Below are positions 1-8,485 of a DNA stretch of 64,000 nt, one piece after another; within the stretch, counting starts at the first letter, position 1; each line of letters starts with the position of its first letter. The notes below the pieces were generated by a model. The model saw only the letters and a list, made by a program, of their open reading frames with translations. It was not told where the DNA came from and searched no databases. Position numbers and translations under genes: made by a program. This DNA is from Bradyrhizobium sp. 170 (lineage in GTDB: Bacteria > Pseudomonadota > Alphaproteobacteria > Rhizobiales > Xanthobacteraceae): NCBI RefSeq assembly GCF_023101085.1, contig NZ_CP064703.1, forward strand, positions 2,294,001-2,358,000, in the 5' to 3' direction.

Positions 1-510
1 ATGGGCTCGAAGCTTTTGTTCGTGCTCGGCTTCGGCATCATCCTGTCGATGTATGGCGGCGGCTTCGCGACCGTGCCAGCCTATCTCGCCGACATGTTCG
101 GCACCCAGTTCGTCGGCGCCATCCACGGCCGGCTGCTGACGGCCTGGTCGACGGCGGGCATCATCGGTCCCGTGGTTGTGAACTACATCCGCGAATTCCA
201 GCTTGCGGCCGGCGTTCCGCGCGACCAACTTTACAACACCACGATGTACATCCTGTGTGCCATGTTGATCGCGGGCCTGATCTGCAACTATCTGATCAAG
301 CCGGTCGATAAAAAATGGCACATGAGCGACGCCGAGGTCGCCAAGTTGCAGGCGGCGACGGCGAACGCCGGGGCATCGGGTCCGTCGGGCTCCTACGGCA
401 TCGGGTTCGGCGGGCTCGACGCCAAGGCCGCGCTGTTCTGGGCCTTCGTCGGCATTCCCCTGGCCTGGGGCGTGTGGAAGACGCTGGAAAGCGCCGTCAA
501 GATACTCTGA
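1..510 (+). CDS. MFS transporter, oxalate/formate antiporter (OFA) type, 3' part only
   Basis: C-terminal 169 residues of a polytopic membrane carrier; the ATG at base 1 is probably an internal methionine, since the family is normally over 400 residues and this piece has only about four or five hydrophobic segments. The stretch around residues 15-60 (GGGFATVPAYLADMFG, then GAIHGRLLTAWSTAGIIGP) is what I recognise from OFA-family proteins, where a glycine-rich loop is followed by a substrate-path helix. The last 15 or so residues form another membrane segment. Known family role is exchange of oxalate for formate or uptake of related carboxylates across the inner membrane. The formate dehydrogenase genes 320 bases downstream fit a formate or oxalate route. 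Substrate is inferred from family and context, not shown. Confidence 0.8.
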   Translation: MGSKLLFVLGFGIILSMYGGGFATVPAYLADMFGTQFVGAIHGRLLTAWSTAGIIGPVVVNYIREFQLAAGVPRDQLYNTTMYILCAMLIAGLICNYLIKPVDKKWHMSDAEVAKLQAATANAGASGPSGSYGIGFGGLDAKAALFWAFVGIPLAWGVWKTLESAVKIL

Positions 511-517
511 GCGCAAT

Positions 518-556
518 GACGCCGCGGGACCGCCAGCCAGCGTCTCCCGCGGCGTC
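518..556 (+). terminator. Hairpin after the MFS gene, probable terminator
   Basis: A perfect 12-base inverted repeat, GACGCCGCGGGA at 518-529 and TCCCGCGGCGTC at 545-556, with a 15-base loop, begins 7 bases after the stop codon. Only two T residues follow the stem, so it lacks a classical U-tract and could act as an RNA 3' end stabiliser instead of an efficient intrinsic terminator. Confidence 0.5.
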
Positions 557-830
557 TTCCGACCTCGGTTCCGACCGGCCGATCGATAGGTGTTCGCAAT
601 CGCAGCATACGATGGCTTTATTGATCTTGCGGTCATTTCGAGTACTCATCCTTCCAGCAGCCAAGGTGGCACCGGCGAGGAACGCTGAGGGCTCGAACGC
701 CAAGCCGCGCCACCGGCAGCAACTTAAACGCTTATCAAGACGCCACAATTCGCTTGGCATCTGGCATGCCACGAACTAAGCTTGCGCTAGACGACTTGCG
801 CTAGACGATAAGCAGGGATGAGATTTTTCA
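557..830. other. Intergenic region upstream of the formate dehydrogenase operon
   Basis: No gene is supported here; the open frames have no recognisable product. It must hold the fds promoter and any operator. The only clear structure is a 14-base tandem duplication at 781-808 (separate entry). I see no sigma-54 (GG-N10-GC) or EcfG (GGAAC-N16-SGTT) match. A weak ribosome-binding stretch, GGGATGAG, lies about 10 bases before the ATG at 831. Confidence 0.5.
781..808 (+). repeat. Tandem 14-base direct repeat before fdsB
   Basis: CTTGCGCTAGACGA occurs twice with no spacer, at 781-794 and 795-808, ending 22 bases before the fdsB start codon. A 14-base period is not a whole number of helical turns. 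It may be a recent slippage duplication in the 5' leader or a regulator-binding pair; the sequence alone does not decide. Confidence 0.75.
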
Positions 831-2549
831 ATGGATCACGACGTACAGGACTTACAGAAAGTCCGCTCGTTCGAACATCCCGGCGCGGGACGGAAGCGGG
901 CCAAGGCGACCCCGAAGGGCCGCCAGGTTGACCCCACCGCCGCCCATGAGATCGAACTTCTGCTCGGCGAGCGGTCGCGGCGGCGCGATCTCCTGATCGA
1001 ACACCTGCACCTGATCCAGGACAAGTATCACCAGATCTCGGCGGCGCATCTAGCAGCCCTTGCCGACGAGATGAAGCTGTCATTTGCGGAAGTGTTCGAG
1101 ACCGCGACGTTCTACGCCCATTTCGACGTGGTAAAGGAAGGCGAGCCTGACATCGCGCCGCTGACCATTCGCGTCTGCGACTCGCTCACCTGCGCAATGC
1201 TCGGCGCGGAAAAGCTGCTGCGCGAATTGCAGGACAGCGCGGGTCCCGGCATTCGCGTGGTGCGCGCGCCCTGCGTCGGCCGCTGCGACACCGCGCCTGC
1301 CGCCGAAGTCGGCCATCACTTTGTCGATCATGCGACCGTGACGAATGTGCTCGCCGCCGCGAAGGCCGGCGAGACCCACGCGCATTTGCCCAAATATGTC
1401 GACTACGACGCCTATGTGGCCGGCGGCGGCTATGCGCTGCTGAACCGCCTGCGCTCCGGCGCGATGACGAAAGAAGACCTGCTGAAGTCGCTCGACGACG
1501 CTTCGCTGCGCGGGCTCGGCGGCGCCGGCTTCCCGACGGGACGCAAATGGCGCGCGGTGCTCGGCGAGCCCGGACCGCGGCTGATGGCGATCAATGGCGA
1601 CGAGGGCGAGCCCGGCACGTTCAAGGATCGCTTCTATCTCGAAACCGATCCGCATCGCTTCCTCGAGGGCATGCTGATCGGCGCCCACGTCGTTGAGGCC
1701 ACCGACGTCTATATCTACCTGCGTGACGAATACCCGGCCTCGCGCGAAATTCTCGAACGCGAAATTGCAAAGCTGCCGCCTGATGGCCCGGTGCTGCACA
1801 TGCGCCGCGGGGCAGGGGCCTATATCTGCGGCGAGGAATCCTCGCTGCTCGAAAGCATCGAAGGCAAGCGCGGCCTGCCCCGGCACAAGCCGCCTTATCC
1901 ATTCCAGGTCGGGCTGTTCGGCCTGCCGACGCTGATCAACAATATCGAGACGCTGTGGTGGGTGCGCGACATCGTCGAGAAGGGCGCCGACTGGTGGAAG
2001 AGCCACGGCCGCAACGACCGTCACGGCTTGCGCAGCTATTCGGTGTCGGGCCGCGTGAAAAATCCCGGCATGAAGCTGGCGCCATCAGGTGTCACCGTGC
2101 GCGAACTGATCGACGAGTTCTGCGGCGGCATGGCTGATGGACACACCTTCCACGCTTACCTGCCGGGCGGCGCATCGGGCGGCATCCTGCCGGCATCGAT
2201 GGACAACATCCCGCTCGATTTCGGCACGCTGGAAAAATACGGCTGCTTCATCGGCTCCGCCGCCGTCGTCATCCTGTCCGAGCAGGACAGCGTGAAAGGC
2301 GCGGCGCTGAACCTGATGAAATTCTTCGAGGATGAGAGCTGCGGCCAGTGCACGCCGTGCCGGGTCGGCACCCAGAAAGCGGCGATCCTGATGGAAAAGC
2401 CGGTCTGGGACCGCGAGTTGCTCGACCAGTTGAGCCAGGCGATGCGCGACGCGTCGATCTGCGGGCTTGGACAAGCCGCCTCGAATCCACTGACGTCAGT
2501 GATTAAATATTTTCCGGAAGAATTCGTGCCGAAAGAGGCCGCGGAATGA
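831..2549 (+). CDS. fdsB: NAD-linked formate dehydrogenase, fused gamma-beta (NuoE-NuoF-like) diaphorase subunit
   Basis: 572-residue flavin and iron-sulfur subunit that passes electrons from the formate-oxidising subunit to NAD+. Residues 35-180 resemble the 24-kDa NuoE/FdsG module, with a 2Fe-2S set at C116, C121, C148 and C152. The rest resembles the 51-kDa NuoF/FdsB module: FMN/NADH glycine loop GAGFPTG at 231-237, a second NADH-site stretch GAGAYICGEESS, and a 4Fe-4S set at C504, C507, C510 and C544. In Rhodobacter and Cupriavidus the gamma and beta parts are separate genes, so this is a fusion. It overlaps the next gene by four bases (ATGA), so the two are translationally coupled. Soluble cytoplasmic complex expected. 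Confident on family; the formate substrate comes from the partner gene. Confidence 0.9.
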   Translation: MDHDVQDLQKVRSFEHPGAGRKRAKATPKGRQVDPTAAHEIELLLGERSRRRDLLIEHLHLIQDKYHQISAAHLAALADEMKLSFAEVFETATFYAHFDVVKEGEPDIAPLTIRVCDSLTCAMLGAEKLLRELQDSAGPGIRVVRAPCVGRCDTAPAAEVGHHFVDHATVTNVLAAAKAGETHAHLPKYVDYDAYVAGGGYALLNRLRSGAMTKEDLLKSLDDASLRGLGGAGFPTGRKWRAVLGEPGPRLMAINGDEGEPGTFKDRFYLETDPHRFLEGMLIGAHVVEATDVYIYLRDEYPASREILEREIAKLPPDGPVLHMRRGAGAYICGEESSLLESIEGKRGLPRHKPPYPFQVGLFGLPTLINNIETLWWVRDIVEKGADWWKSHGRNDRHGLRSYSVSGRVKNPGMKLAPSGVTVRELIDEFCGGMADGHTFHAYLPGGASGGILPASMDNIPLDFGTLEKYGCFIGSAAVVILSEQDSVKGAALNLMKFFEDESCGQCTPCRVGTQKAAILMEKPVWDRELLDQLSQAMRDASICGLGQAASNPLTSVIKYFPEEFVPKEAAE

Positions 2550-5311
2550 CCAAGATCAAGTTCGAACTCGACGGCAAGCAAGTCGAGGCCAACGCGGGCG
2601 AGACCATCTGGCAAGTGGCAAAACGCCACGAGAAGGAAATCCCGCATCTCTGCTATTCGCCGGAGCCGGACTACCGGCCCGACGGTAATTGCCGCGCCTG
2701 TATGGTCGAGATCGAGGGCGAGCGCGTGCTGGCTGCGTCCTGCAAGCGCACGCCGACCGTCGGCATGAAGGTGAAGTCTGAGAGCGCGCGCGCGGTCGCG
2801 GCGCAGAAGATGGTGATGGAATTGCTGGTCGCCGACCAGCCGGCGCGCGAGACCTCGCACGATCCCGATTCGAAATTCTGGCACTGGGCAGAAAAGGTCG
2901 AGGTGACCGAGAGCCGTTTCCCGGCCGCCGAGCGCTGGCGGGGCGATAGCAGCCACCCCGCGATGAGCGTCAATCTCGACGCCTGCATCCAGTGCGGGCT
3001 GTGCGTGCGCGCCTGCCGCGAGGTGCAGGTCAACGACGTCATCGGCATGGCCTACCGCAGCCACGAAGCCAAGATCGTGTTCGATTTCGACGACCCGATG
3101 GGTGAATCGACCTGCGTTGCCTGCGGCGAATGCGTGCAGGCCTGCCCGACCGGCGCCCTGATGCCTTCGGTGATGCTGGACGAGAACCAGACCCGCGTCA
3201 CCTATGCCGACAAGAAAGTCGACTCGCTGTGCCCGTTCTGCGGCGTCGGCTGTCAGGTCACCTATCAGGTCAAGGATGAGAAGGTCATCTACGCCGAAGG
3301 CCGCGACGGCCCTGCCAACCACAACCGCCTCTGCGTCAAGGGCCGTTTTGGATTCGACTATATCCATCACCCACATCGTCTCACAAAGCCGCTGGTGCGG
3401 CTGCCGAACGCGAAGAAGGACGCCAACGACCAGGTCGATCCGGCCAATCCGTTCACGCATTTCCGCGAAGCCTCGTGGGAAGAGGCGCTCGATATCGCGG
3501 CCAAGGGGCTCGTGAAAATCCGCGACGAAAAGGGCGTCAAGGCGCTCGCCGGCTTCGGCTCGGCCAAGGGCTCGAACGAAGAGGCGTACCTGTTCCAAAA
3601 ACTGGTGCGCACCGGCTTCGGCTCCAACAATGTCGATCACTGCACGCGGCTGTGCCATGCCTCGTCGGTCGCAGCTCTGATGGAAGGCCTGAATTCCGGC
3701 GCCGTGTCGGCGCCGTTTGCCGCGGCGATGGACGCCGAAGTCATCATCGTGATCGGCGCCAACCCGACCGTGAACCATCCGGTCGCGGCGACCTATCTCA
3801 AGAACGCGGCCAAGCGCGGCGCCAAGCTGATCGTGATGGATCCGCGCAGGCAGGCACTGTCGCGTCACGCCTGGCGGCATCTGGCGTTCAAGCCCGGCAG
3901 CGACGTTGCGATGCTGAACGCGATGCTCCACACCATCATCACCGAAGGGCTGACCGACCAGCAGTACATCGCGGGCTATACCGAAGGTTTTGATGAGCTC
4001 GCCGAGCGCATCAAGGAATTCCCGCCGGAGAAGATGGAAGCGATCTGCGGCGTTCCGGCCGAGACGCTGAAGGAAGTGGCGCGGGTCTATGCCCGCTCGC
4101 AGTCCTCCATCATCTTCTGGGGTATGGGCATCAGCCAGCATATCCACGGCACCGACAACGCGCGCTGCCTGATCGCGCTGGCGCTGACGACAGGTCAGGT
4201 CGGCCGTCCCGGCACCGGGTTGCATCCGCTGCGCGGCCAGAACAACGTGCAGGGCGCTTCCGATGCTGGCCTGATTCCGATGTTCCTGCCGGATTACCAG
4301 CCGGTCGGGCGCACCGATCTGCGCGAGCCCTTTGAGAAGCTCTGGCATCAGGACCTCGATCCCGTGCGTGGTTTGACGGTGGTCGAGATCATGAACGCGA
4401 TCCACGCCGGCGAAATCACTGGCATGTATATCGAGGGCGAAAACCCCGCGATGTCGGATCCCGATCTGCAGCACGCGCGCGGGGCGCTGGCGATGCTCGA
4501 CCATCTGGTCGTGCAGGATCTTTTCGTCACCGAAACCGCGTTCCACGCCGACGTGATCCTGCCGGCCTCGGCCTTTGCCGAGAAGTCCGGCACCTTCACC
4601 AACACCGACCGCCGCGTGCAGCTCGCGCGCGAGGTGATCCGGCCGCCGGGTGATGCGCGGCAGGATCTCTGGATCATCCAGGAAATCGGCAAGCGGATGG
4701 GCTTGCCGTGGAACTATGACGGTCCGGCCGACGTCTTCACCGAGATGACGCAGGTGATGCCGTCGCTGAACAACATCACCTGGGACCGGCTGGTACGCGA
4801 GGGTGCGGTGACCTATCCGGTCGACGATCCGAACAAGCCCGGCAACGAGATCATCTTCACGACGGGGTTCCCGACCGAAAGCGGCCGCGGAAAAATCGTG
4901 CCGGCGAAGGTGATCGCGCCGGACGAGGTGCCTGATACCGAATATCCGATGGTGCTGTCCACGGGGCGTGTGCTCGAACACTGGCACACCGGCTCGATGA
5001 CCCGCCGCGCCAGCGTGCTCGACCAGATCGAGCCGGAGGCGGTGGCGTTCATGTCGCCAAAGGACATGCGGCGCTTAAGCGTCTGGCCCGGCGATTTCAT
5101 TAAGCTGGAGACCCGCCGCGGCGCCGTCGAGGTCAAGGTGCGCTCCGACCGCGACGTGCCGGAGAACATGGTGTTCATGCCGTTCTGCTACGCGGAGGCG
5201 GCGGCCAACCTGTTGACCAACCCGGCGCTCGATCCGTTCGGCAAGATCCCTGAATTCAAGTTCTGCGCCGTGCGCGCCGAAAAGGTGGAATTGCAGTCGG
5301 CGGCGGAGTAG
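2546..5311 (+). CDS. fdsA: NAD-linked formate dehydrogenase, molybdenum catalytic alpha subunit
   Basis: 921-residue bis-MGD molybdoenzyme subunit oxidising formate to CO2. Residues 1-75 form a plant-type 2Fe-2S ferredoxin domain (C36, C49, C52, C66). Next come two 4Fe-4S motifs (CIQCGLCVRAC and CVACGECVQAC), then the 4Fe-4S of the molybdopterin domain (CPFCGVGC). The molybdenum ligand is the cysteine in HCTRLCHASS, C370, replacing the selenocysteine seen in some relatives. The C-terminal 130 residues (from about LSTGRVLEHWHTGSMTRR) are the dinucleotide-binding domain. The length and domain order match FdsA of soluble NAD-dependent formate dehydrogenases. The downstream gene is on the opposite strand, so neither the sulfurtransferase chaperone gene fdsC/fdhD nor fdsD follows; they must lie elsewhere or be dispensable. 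Confidence 0.93.
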   Translation: MTKIKFELDGKQVEANAGETIWQVAKRHEKEIPHLCYSPEPDYRPDGNCRACMVEIEGERVLAASCKRTPTVGMKVKSESARAVAAQKMVMELLVADQPARETSHDPDSKFWHWAEKVEVTESRFPAAERWRGDSSHPAMSVNLDACIQCGLCVRACREVQVNDVIGMAYRSHEAKIVFDFDDPMGESTCVACGECVQACPTGALMPSVMLDENQTRVTYADKKVDSLCPFCGVGCQVTYQVKDEKVIYAEGRDGPANHNRLCVKGRFGFDYIHHPHRLTKPLVRLPNAKKDANDQVDPANPFTHFREASWEEALDIAAKGLVKIRDEKGVKALAGFGSAKGSNEEAYLFQKLVRTGFGSNNVDHCTRLCHASSVAALMEGLNSGAVSAPFAAAMDAEVIIVIGANPTVNHPVAATYLKNAAKRGAKLIVMDPRRQALSRHAWRHLAFKPGSDVAMLNAMLHTIITEGLTDQQYIAGYTEGFDELAERIKEFPPEKMEAICGVPAETLKEVARVYARSQSSIIFWGMGISQHIHGTDNARCLIALALTTGQVGRPGTGLHPLRGQNNVQGASDAGLIPMFLPDYQPVGRTDLREPFEKLWHQDLDPVRGLTVVEIMNAIHAGEITGMYIEGENPAMSDPDLQHARGALAMLDHLVVQDLFVTETAFHADVILPASAFAEKSGTFTNTDRRVQLAREVIRPPGDARQDLWIIQEIGKRMGLPWNYDGPADVFTEMTQVMPSLNNITWDRLVREGAVTYPVDDPNKPGNEIIFTTGFPTESGRGKIVPAKVIAPDEVPDTEYPMVLSTGRVLEHWHTGSMTRRASVLDQIEPEAVAFMSPKDMRRLSVWPGDFIKLETRRGAVEVKVRSDRDVPENMVFMPFCYAEAAANLLTNPALDPFGKIPEFKFCAVRAEKVELQSAAE

Positions 5312-5368
5312 GCGAGAGGCAATCGACAACAGCAATTAAGATCGCGTCATCGCGATGATGGTGGCGCT

Positions 5369-6520
5369 TCACTTCGCCGGAACGACAAACACCTGCCCGG
5401 GATAAATCAGGTTGGGATTGCGGATCTGTTCCCGGTTCGCCTTGTAAATGACGGCATAGCGCGTGCCCGCGCCGTACGAGACCTGGCTGAGACGCCAGAG
5501 GCTATCTCCGCGGGAGACGGTGGTGGTCGCTATCTTCGGCACCACCACGGTGGAGGGCGGCGAGCCGCTGTCCGGCAAAACGGTAGTCCCTGCGGCAGCC
5601 AGCCGCGGAGCGGCTATGTCCGCGCGCTTGGCCTGCGCCGTCACGGACGCGGTTGTGTCGGGAACGCTGAACGGCACCTCGGCGCGTGCACGCACCGTGC
5701 CGGAGCTCGACGCCTCGTCCACCCTGACACGGTAGCTGCCCGCTGCGACCCCCTCATTGATGGTGACTGCAAAACGTCCATCCGTGCCGGCCGTTACCGA
5801 CGTAATAAAACTATCGTTGAGGTAAAGCCTCAGCGCTGCGCCGGGACGCGCCTGGCCGCTGACATGGAACTTGCCGCCCGGCTCCATCTCGACCGTTTCC
5901 ACGACCACTGCGCCGGCCGCCGGTTTTGGCGCCGCTGGTTGCGACAACACGACGGTGGGCTTGTCCGGCGTGATCAGCGCCACGACCGGCCGGTCGGTCG
6001 CTTTCGGCTCAAGCGCCACCGCCACGCTTTGTTTGGACGTGACCTGCTTGCCGTCGGGCTGCCTGGCGCGCAGCGTCAGGTCATAGGTGCCTGAAGGAAG
6101 CCGGGGCGGGACGATGACGAATTGTCCGGATTGATCCGCGACCGCGCGATCGTGCACCTCGCCGTTACGCAGCAGCTCCACCGTTGCGCCTGGCGCCGCC
6201 CGACCCGCGATCACGGCCTCGCCTGTCGGCTCGATGCGGGCAACGTCGAACGTCGGCACGCCGTCGCTGTTCTCTGGCGGTGGGGGTGATCCGGCCAGCG
6301 CGTCCACGATGGCGTTGGCTTCCGCTTTCGCCGTTGCGAGCGGGGCGGGACTTTGCTCTCGCGCGTCCGATGCAGGCTTTGAGATCATCGGCGCTGTCGT
6401 TGCCGCCAGGCTGTCAGCCGGGGGTACGCGGACGTGCTGAATGGCGAAAGCGAGCGCCGCGCCACAGGCGACAAACGCCAGGATGGGGATGATCGTTCGG
6501 CTCGCCGATATGGCAGTCAT
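5369..6520 (-). CDS. LysM-domain protein with Ig-like modules, envelope-anchored
   Basis: 383 residues from the ATG at 6520; a GTG at 6529 is in frame but GGTGA lies at ribosome-binding distance from the ATG. An N-terminal hydrophobic segment (TIIPILAFVACGAALAFAIQ) is a signal anchor. The middle is Pro/Ala-rich and contains two beta-sandwich-like modules with repeated patterns (PGATVELLRNGEV and PGAALRLYLNDSF, each followed by a G-x-F-x-V/I strand). The last 50 residues are a LysM domain (VSRGDSLWRLSQVSYGAGTRY to YPGQVFVVPA), which binds peptidoglycan or chitin-type glycans. The combination is familiar in rhizobial LysM proteins of unknown function. It is convergent with fdsA and not obviously linked to neighbours. 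Confidence 0.82.
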   Translation of the reverse strand: MTAISASRTIIPILAFVACGAALAFAIQHVRVPPADSLAATTAPMISKPASDAREQSPAPLATAKAEANAIVDALAGSPPPPENSDGVPTFDVARIEPTGEAVIAGRAAPGATVELLRNGEVHDRAVADQSGQFVIVPPRLPSGTYDLTLRARQPDGKQVTSKQSVAVALEPKATDRPVVALITPDKPTVVLSQPAAPKPAAGAVVVETVEMEPGGKFHVSGQARPGAALRLYLNDSFITSVTAGTDGRFAVTINEGVAAGSYRVRVDEASSSGTVRARAEVPFSVPDTTASVTAQAKRADIAAPRLAAAGTTVLPDSGSPPSTVVVPKIATTTVSRGDSLWRLSQVSYGAGTRYAVIYKANREQIRNPNLIYPGQVFVVPAK

Positions 6521-6559
6521 GATATTCACCCGTCTGCCGGATCGTTGGCTCGCCGATAG

Positions 6560-6607
6560 TCTATATCGTCTCGAGCAGGGTGGGTACCGGTTTGCGACAA
6601 GAAAATG
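6560..6607 (+). repeat. Degenerate short copy of the dispersed repeat seen at 28304 and 59263
   Basis: The stretch GGGTGGGTACCGGTTTGCGA followed by CAAGAAAATGC resembles the right half of the roughly 80-base repeat at 28304-28384 (GGGGTGGATACCGGTTCGCG then TCAAGAAAACGC). CGTCTCGAGC on its left echoes CGTTTTCGAGC of the full copy; the middle is missing. Confidence 0.5.
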
Positions 6608-6634
6608 CGGCCTTTGGTGGGTCAGCTTGCAGGC

Positions 6635-7651
6635 TTATAGCCAGCCGACGCGCCGGAATCGCCAGAACAAGCCTGAGCATACGAGCAGGATCGTACTGAT
6701 TACGCCAAAATAGCCATATTGCCACTCCAGCTCCGGCATGTGCTTGAAATTCATGCCGTAGATGCCGGCGATCGCCGTCGGGACCGCGATGATGGCGAGC
6801 CATGACGCCAGTTTCTTGGACACTGCGGTCTCCTGTGCCTGGCCGACCAGGAGGCTTGCCTCAAAGGCAAACGCCAGCACCTCGCGAAGCGAATCGATCT
6901 GCTCCTGCACCGTCCGGACGTGGTCCGTGACGTCGCGAAACAACGGCTGCATCGTGGATCGCACCATCGGCAGATTGTCATGCTCGAGCCGGCGGCAGAC
7001 TTCCACCAGGGGCCCAACCGCATTGCGCAGCCGCAGCAGGTCGCGCCGGAGCAAATAGAGGCGCTCGATCTGCGCCTGCGTCATGGCGCTGGCGAGCACT
7101 TGCGCCTCCATCGCCTCGACTTCCTCCTGAATGGTTTCGAGCACGGGGGAGTAGTTGTCGACGATGAAGTCGAGGATGGCGTAGAGAATGTAATCCTCGC
7201 CCCGGGCCAGTGCCCGAGGACAGCTTTCGCATCGTTCGCGCACCGGCTTGTAGGACGTCGAGGCGCCGTGCCGGACCGACACGATATATCCTTCGCCGAC
7301 GAACAGGTGCGTCTCGCCGAATGCGATGCTGTCGCCGTCGAGCTGCGCAGTGCGCGCCACGATGAACAGCGCGTCGCCATATTGCTCGATCTTCGGCCGC
7401 TGATGGGCGTGGTCGGCATCCTCGATGGCGAGATCGTGCAATTCGAATTGCCGCTGCACGCGGCTGAGCACCGACATATCCGGCTCGTGCAGGCCGATCC
7501 AGACCACGTGGTCGGGCTTGCTGCGCCAGCTCGAGGCTTCATCGATGGCGATGTTGGCGACACGCCGGCCCTCGACGTAGACGCCGGCTGCGACCACGCC
7601 GCCGGAGACGGCGGGTTCGGTTTTCATGATGCCTGACGATGCGACGTTCAT
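6635..7651 (-). CDS. corA: CorA-family magnesium/divalent cation transporter
   Basis: 338 residues starting at the ATG at 7651, which has GAGGG upstream; the frame stays open for 43 more codons but that part shows no family similarity. CorA proteins are homopentameric inner-membrane channels for Mg2+ and other divalent ions. Here an N-terminal cytoplasmic alpha/beta domain (residues 1-160) is followed by long helices (160-280) and two C-terminal membrane segments. The first of these ends in the signature YGMN (GMN at 299-301), and the loop after it carries MPELEWQYGY. The very C-terminus is basic (RFRRVGWL), as expected for a cytoplasmic tail. It stands alone between unrelated genes. No Mg-responsive leader is recognisable upstream. 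Confidence 0.92.
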   Translation of the reverse strand: MNVASSGIMKTEPAVSGGVVAAGVYVEGRRVANIAIDEASSWRSKPDHVVWIGLHEPDMSVLSRVQRQFELHDLAIEDADHAHQRPKIEQYGDALFIVARTAQLDGDSIAFGETHLFVGEGYIVSVRHGASTSYKPVRERCESCPRALARGEDYILYAILDFIVDNYSPVLETIQEEVEAMEAQVLASAMTQAQIERLYLLRRDLLRLRNAVGPLVEVCRRLEHDNLPMVRSTMQPLFRDVTDHVRTVQEQIDSLREVLAFAFEASLLVGQAQETAVSKKLASWLAIIAVPTAIAGIYGMNFKHMPELEWQYGYFGVISTILLVCSGLFWRFRRVGWL

Positions 7652-7910
7652 GGCTTCCACCCTCGATGATTGTTGCCGAACCTTGCTTCGCGGCGCTGTT
7701 TTTCGAATGAGGCTAGCACCATGGAATCCGCCGTCAATGCGATCGGGGTGACGATGTTCCCGCAGGGCCCCTTCGACCATGCCGGTGCGACCTGTCGATC
7801 TTTATGCCGTGCCTATGCGAAAGGCTCGCCGGACCTCTCGAAATCCTACGCCTGCCTTTGCATGTTCGCTTGTCAGGCGCGCGCTTCGCGCCGCCATTGG
7901 GAAGACGACC

Positions 7911-8177
7911 ATGACGCTTTTCTACACGCACCATGACCGGCGGTACGGTTCGACCGGCGGCTTTTCCGCAGGCCGCGCGGTACGCCGCCTGCGGACCGCA
8001 CTGAAGATAATCCATCGCGCGATCGCTGCCGCAAAGATCCGGCGGCTGCGCAACGAATTGCGGCTGCACGCCGCAACGCGCGCGAAGTGGGCGCGCCCGC
8101 ACCAACCCGACCCGGAAGCGCATGGCGACCGTTTTCCGCAGCCGCCGCTGCATCTCGGCGAGAAATGGGATTTCTGA
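7911..8177 (+). CDS. Small basic hypothetical protein (88 aa)
   Basis: I do not recognise a family. The ATG at 7911 has GGGAAGACGACC just upstream; the frame is open for 44 codons further back but that part lacks any start signal I trust. The protein is rich in Arg, His and Ala, with a probable amphipathic helix around AVRRLRTALKIIHRAIAAAKIRRLRNEL, and has no cysteines and no membrane segment. Its stop is one base before the ATG of the next small gene, suggesting co-transcription. The 259 bases between this start and corA must contain the promoters of both divergent units; I see no motif there. Confidence 0.45.
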   Translation: MTLFYTHHDRRYGSTGGFSAGRAVRRLRTALKIIHRAIAAAKIRRLRNELRLHAATRAKWARPHQPDPEAHGDRFPQPPLHLGEKWDF

Positions 8178-8178
8178 C

Positions 8179-8340
8179 ATGCGACAACCCTCGTCAATAC
8201 CGTTCATGGCGTTGCTGTTGCGCGCGCTAACCCGTCTGTTGACCTTGCTCGGCAACGAGCCGATCAGGGCCTATCGTCCGGAAGCCTACTACATGCGCGG
8301 TCCGGGACCGGCGTGGCGGGCCAAACACGGCGAGGGTTGA
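8179..8340 (+). CDS. Small hypothetical protein (53 aa)
   Basis: Begins at the ATG at 8179, one base after the previous stop codon, so it is likely translated from the same message. The first half is a short hydrophobic helix (IPFMALLLRALTRLLTLLG) and the second half is polar with Tyr, Arg and Pro (EPIRAYRPEAYYMRGPGP). No family recognised. The last codons overlap the edge of an antisense gene remnant, so part of the 3' end may be accidental coding. Confidence 0.4.
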   Translation: MRQPSSIPFMALLLRALTRLLTLLGNEPIRAYRPEAYYMRGPGPAWRAKHGEG

Positions 8341-8467
8341 CCAGGTTTTCGTCGCAAAGGCGGGCGACCGCGGCCTCGACCAGGGGCTTGGCCGCTTCGC
8401 CCAATGGCACGAGCGGCAGACGCGTATCGGGCCCAAGCAGGCCAGGCAGCGCGAGCGCGTCGCGGGC
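8333..8467 (-). pseudogene. Remnant of a dihydrodipicolinate-synthase-family gene (C-terminal piece)
   Basis: One minus-strand frame reads ARDALALPGLLGPDTRLPLV then PLGEAAKPLVEAAVARL. That is the pattern of the C-terminal end of DHDPS/N-acetylneuraminate-lyase family proteins, where RLPLVP is followed by a final helix. Only about 45 codons remain; a stop lies about seven codons upstream in the same frame and there is no start codon or TIM-barrel core. I infer a deleted gene whose tail survives beside the kdp operon. It is too short for a firm family call. Confidence 0.45.
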
Positions 8468-8485
8468 TGCACGATGTCGAGCCGA

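Noticed and set aside
1..3. ATG at base 1 as the real start of the MFS gene
   Set aside because: The remaining protein is under half the family length and lacks the N-terminal helices; the window edge cuts the gene.
2156..4987. A 943-codon minus-strand frame through fdsB and fdsA
   Set aside because: Antisense to well-marked iron-sulfur and molybdopterin motifs on the plus strand; composition rich in His/Arg/Asp as expected of a shadow frame.
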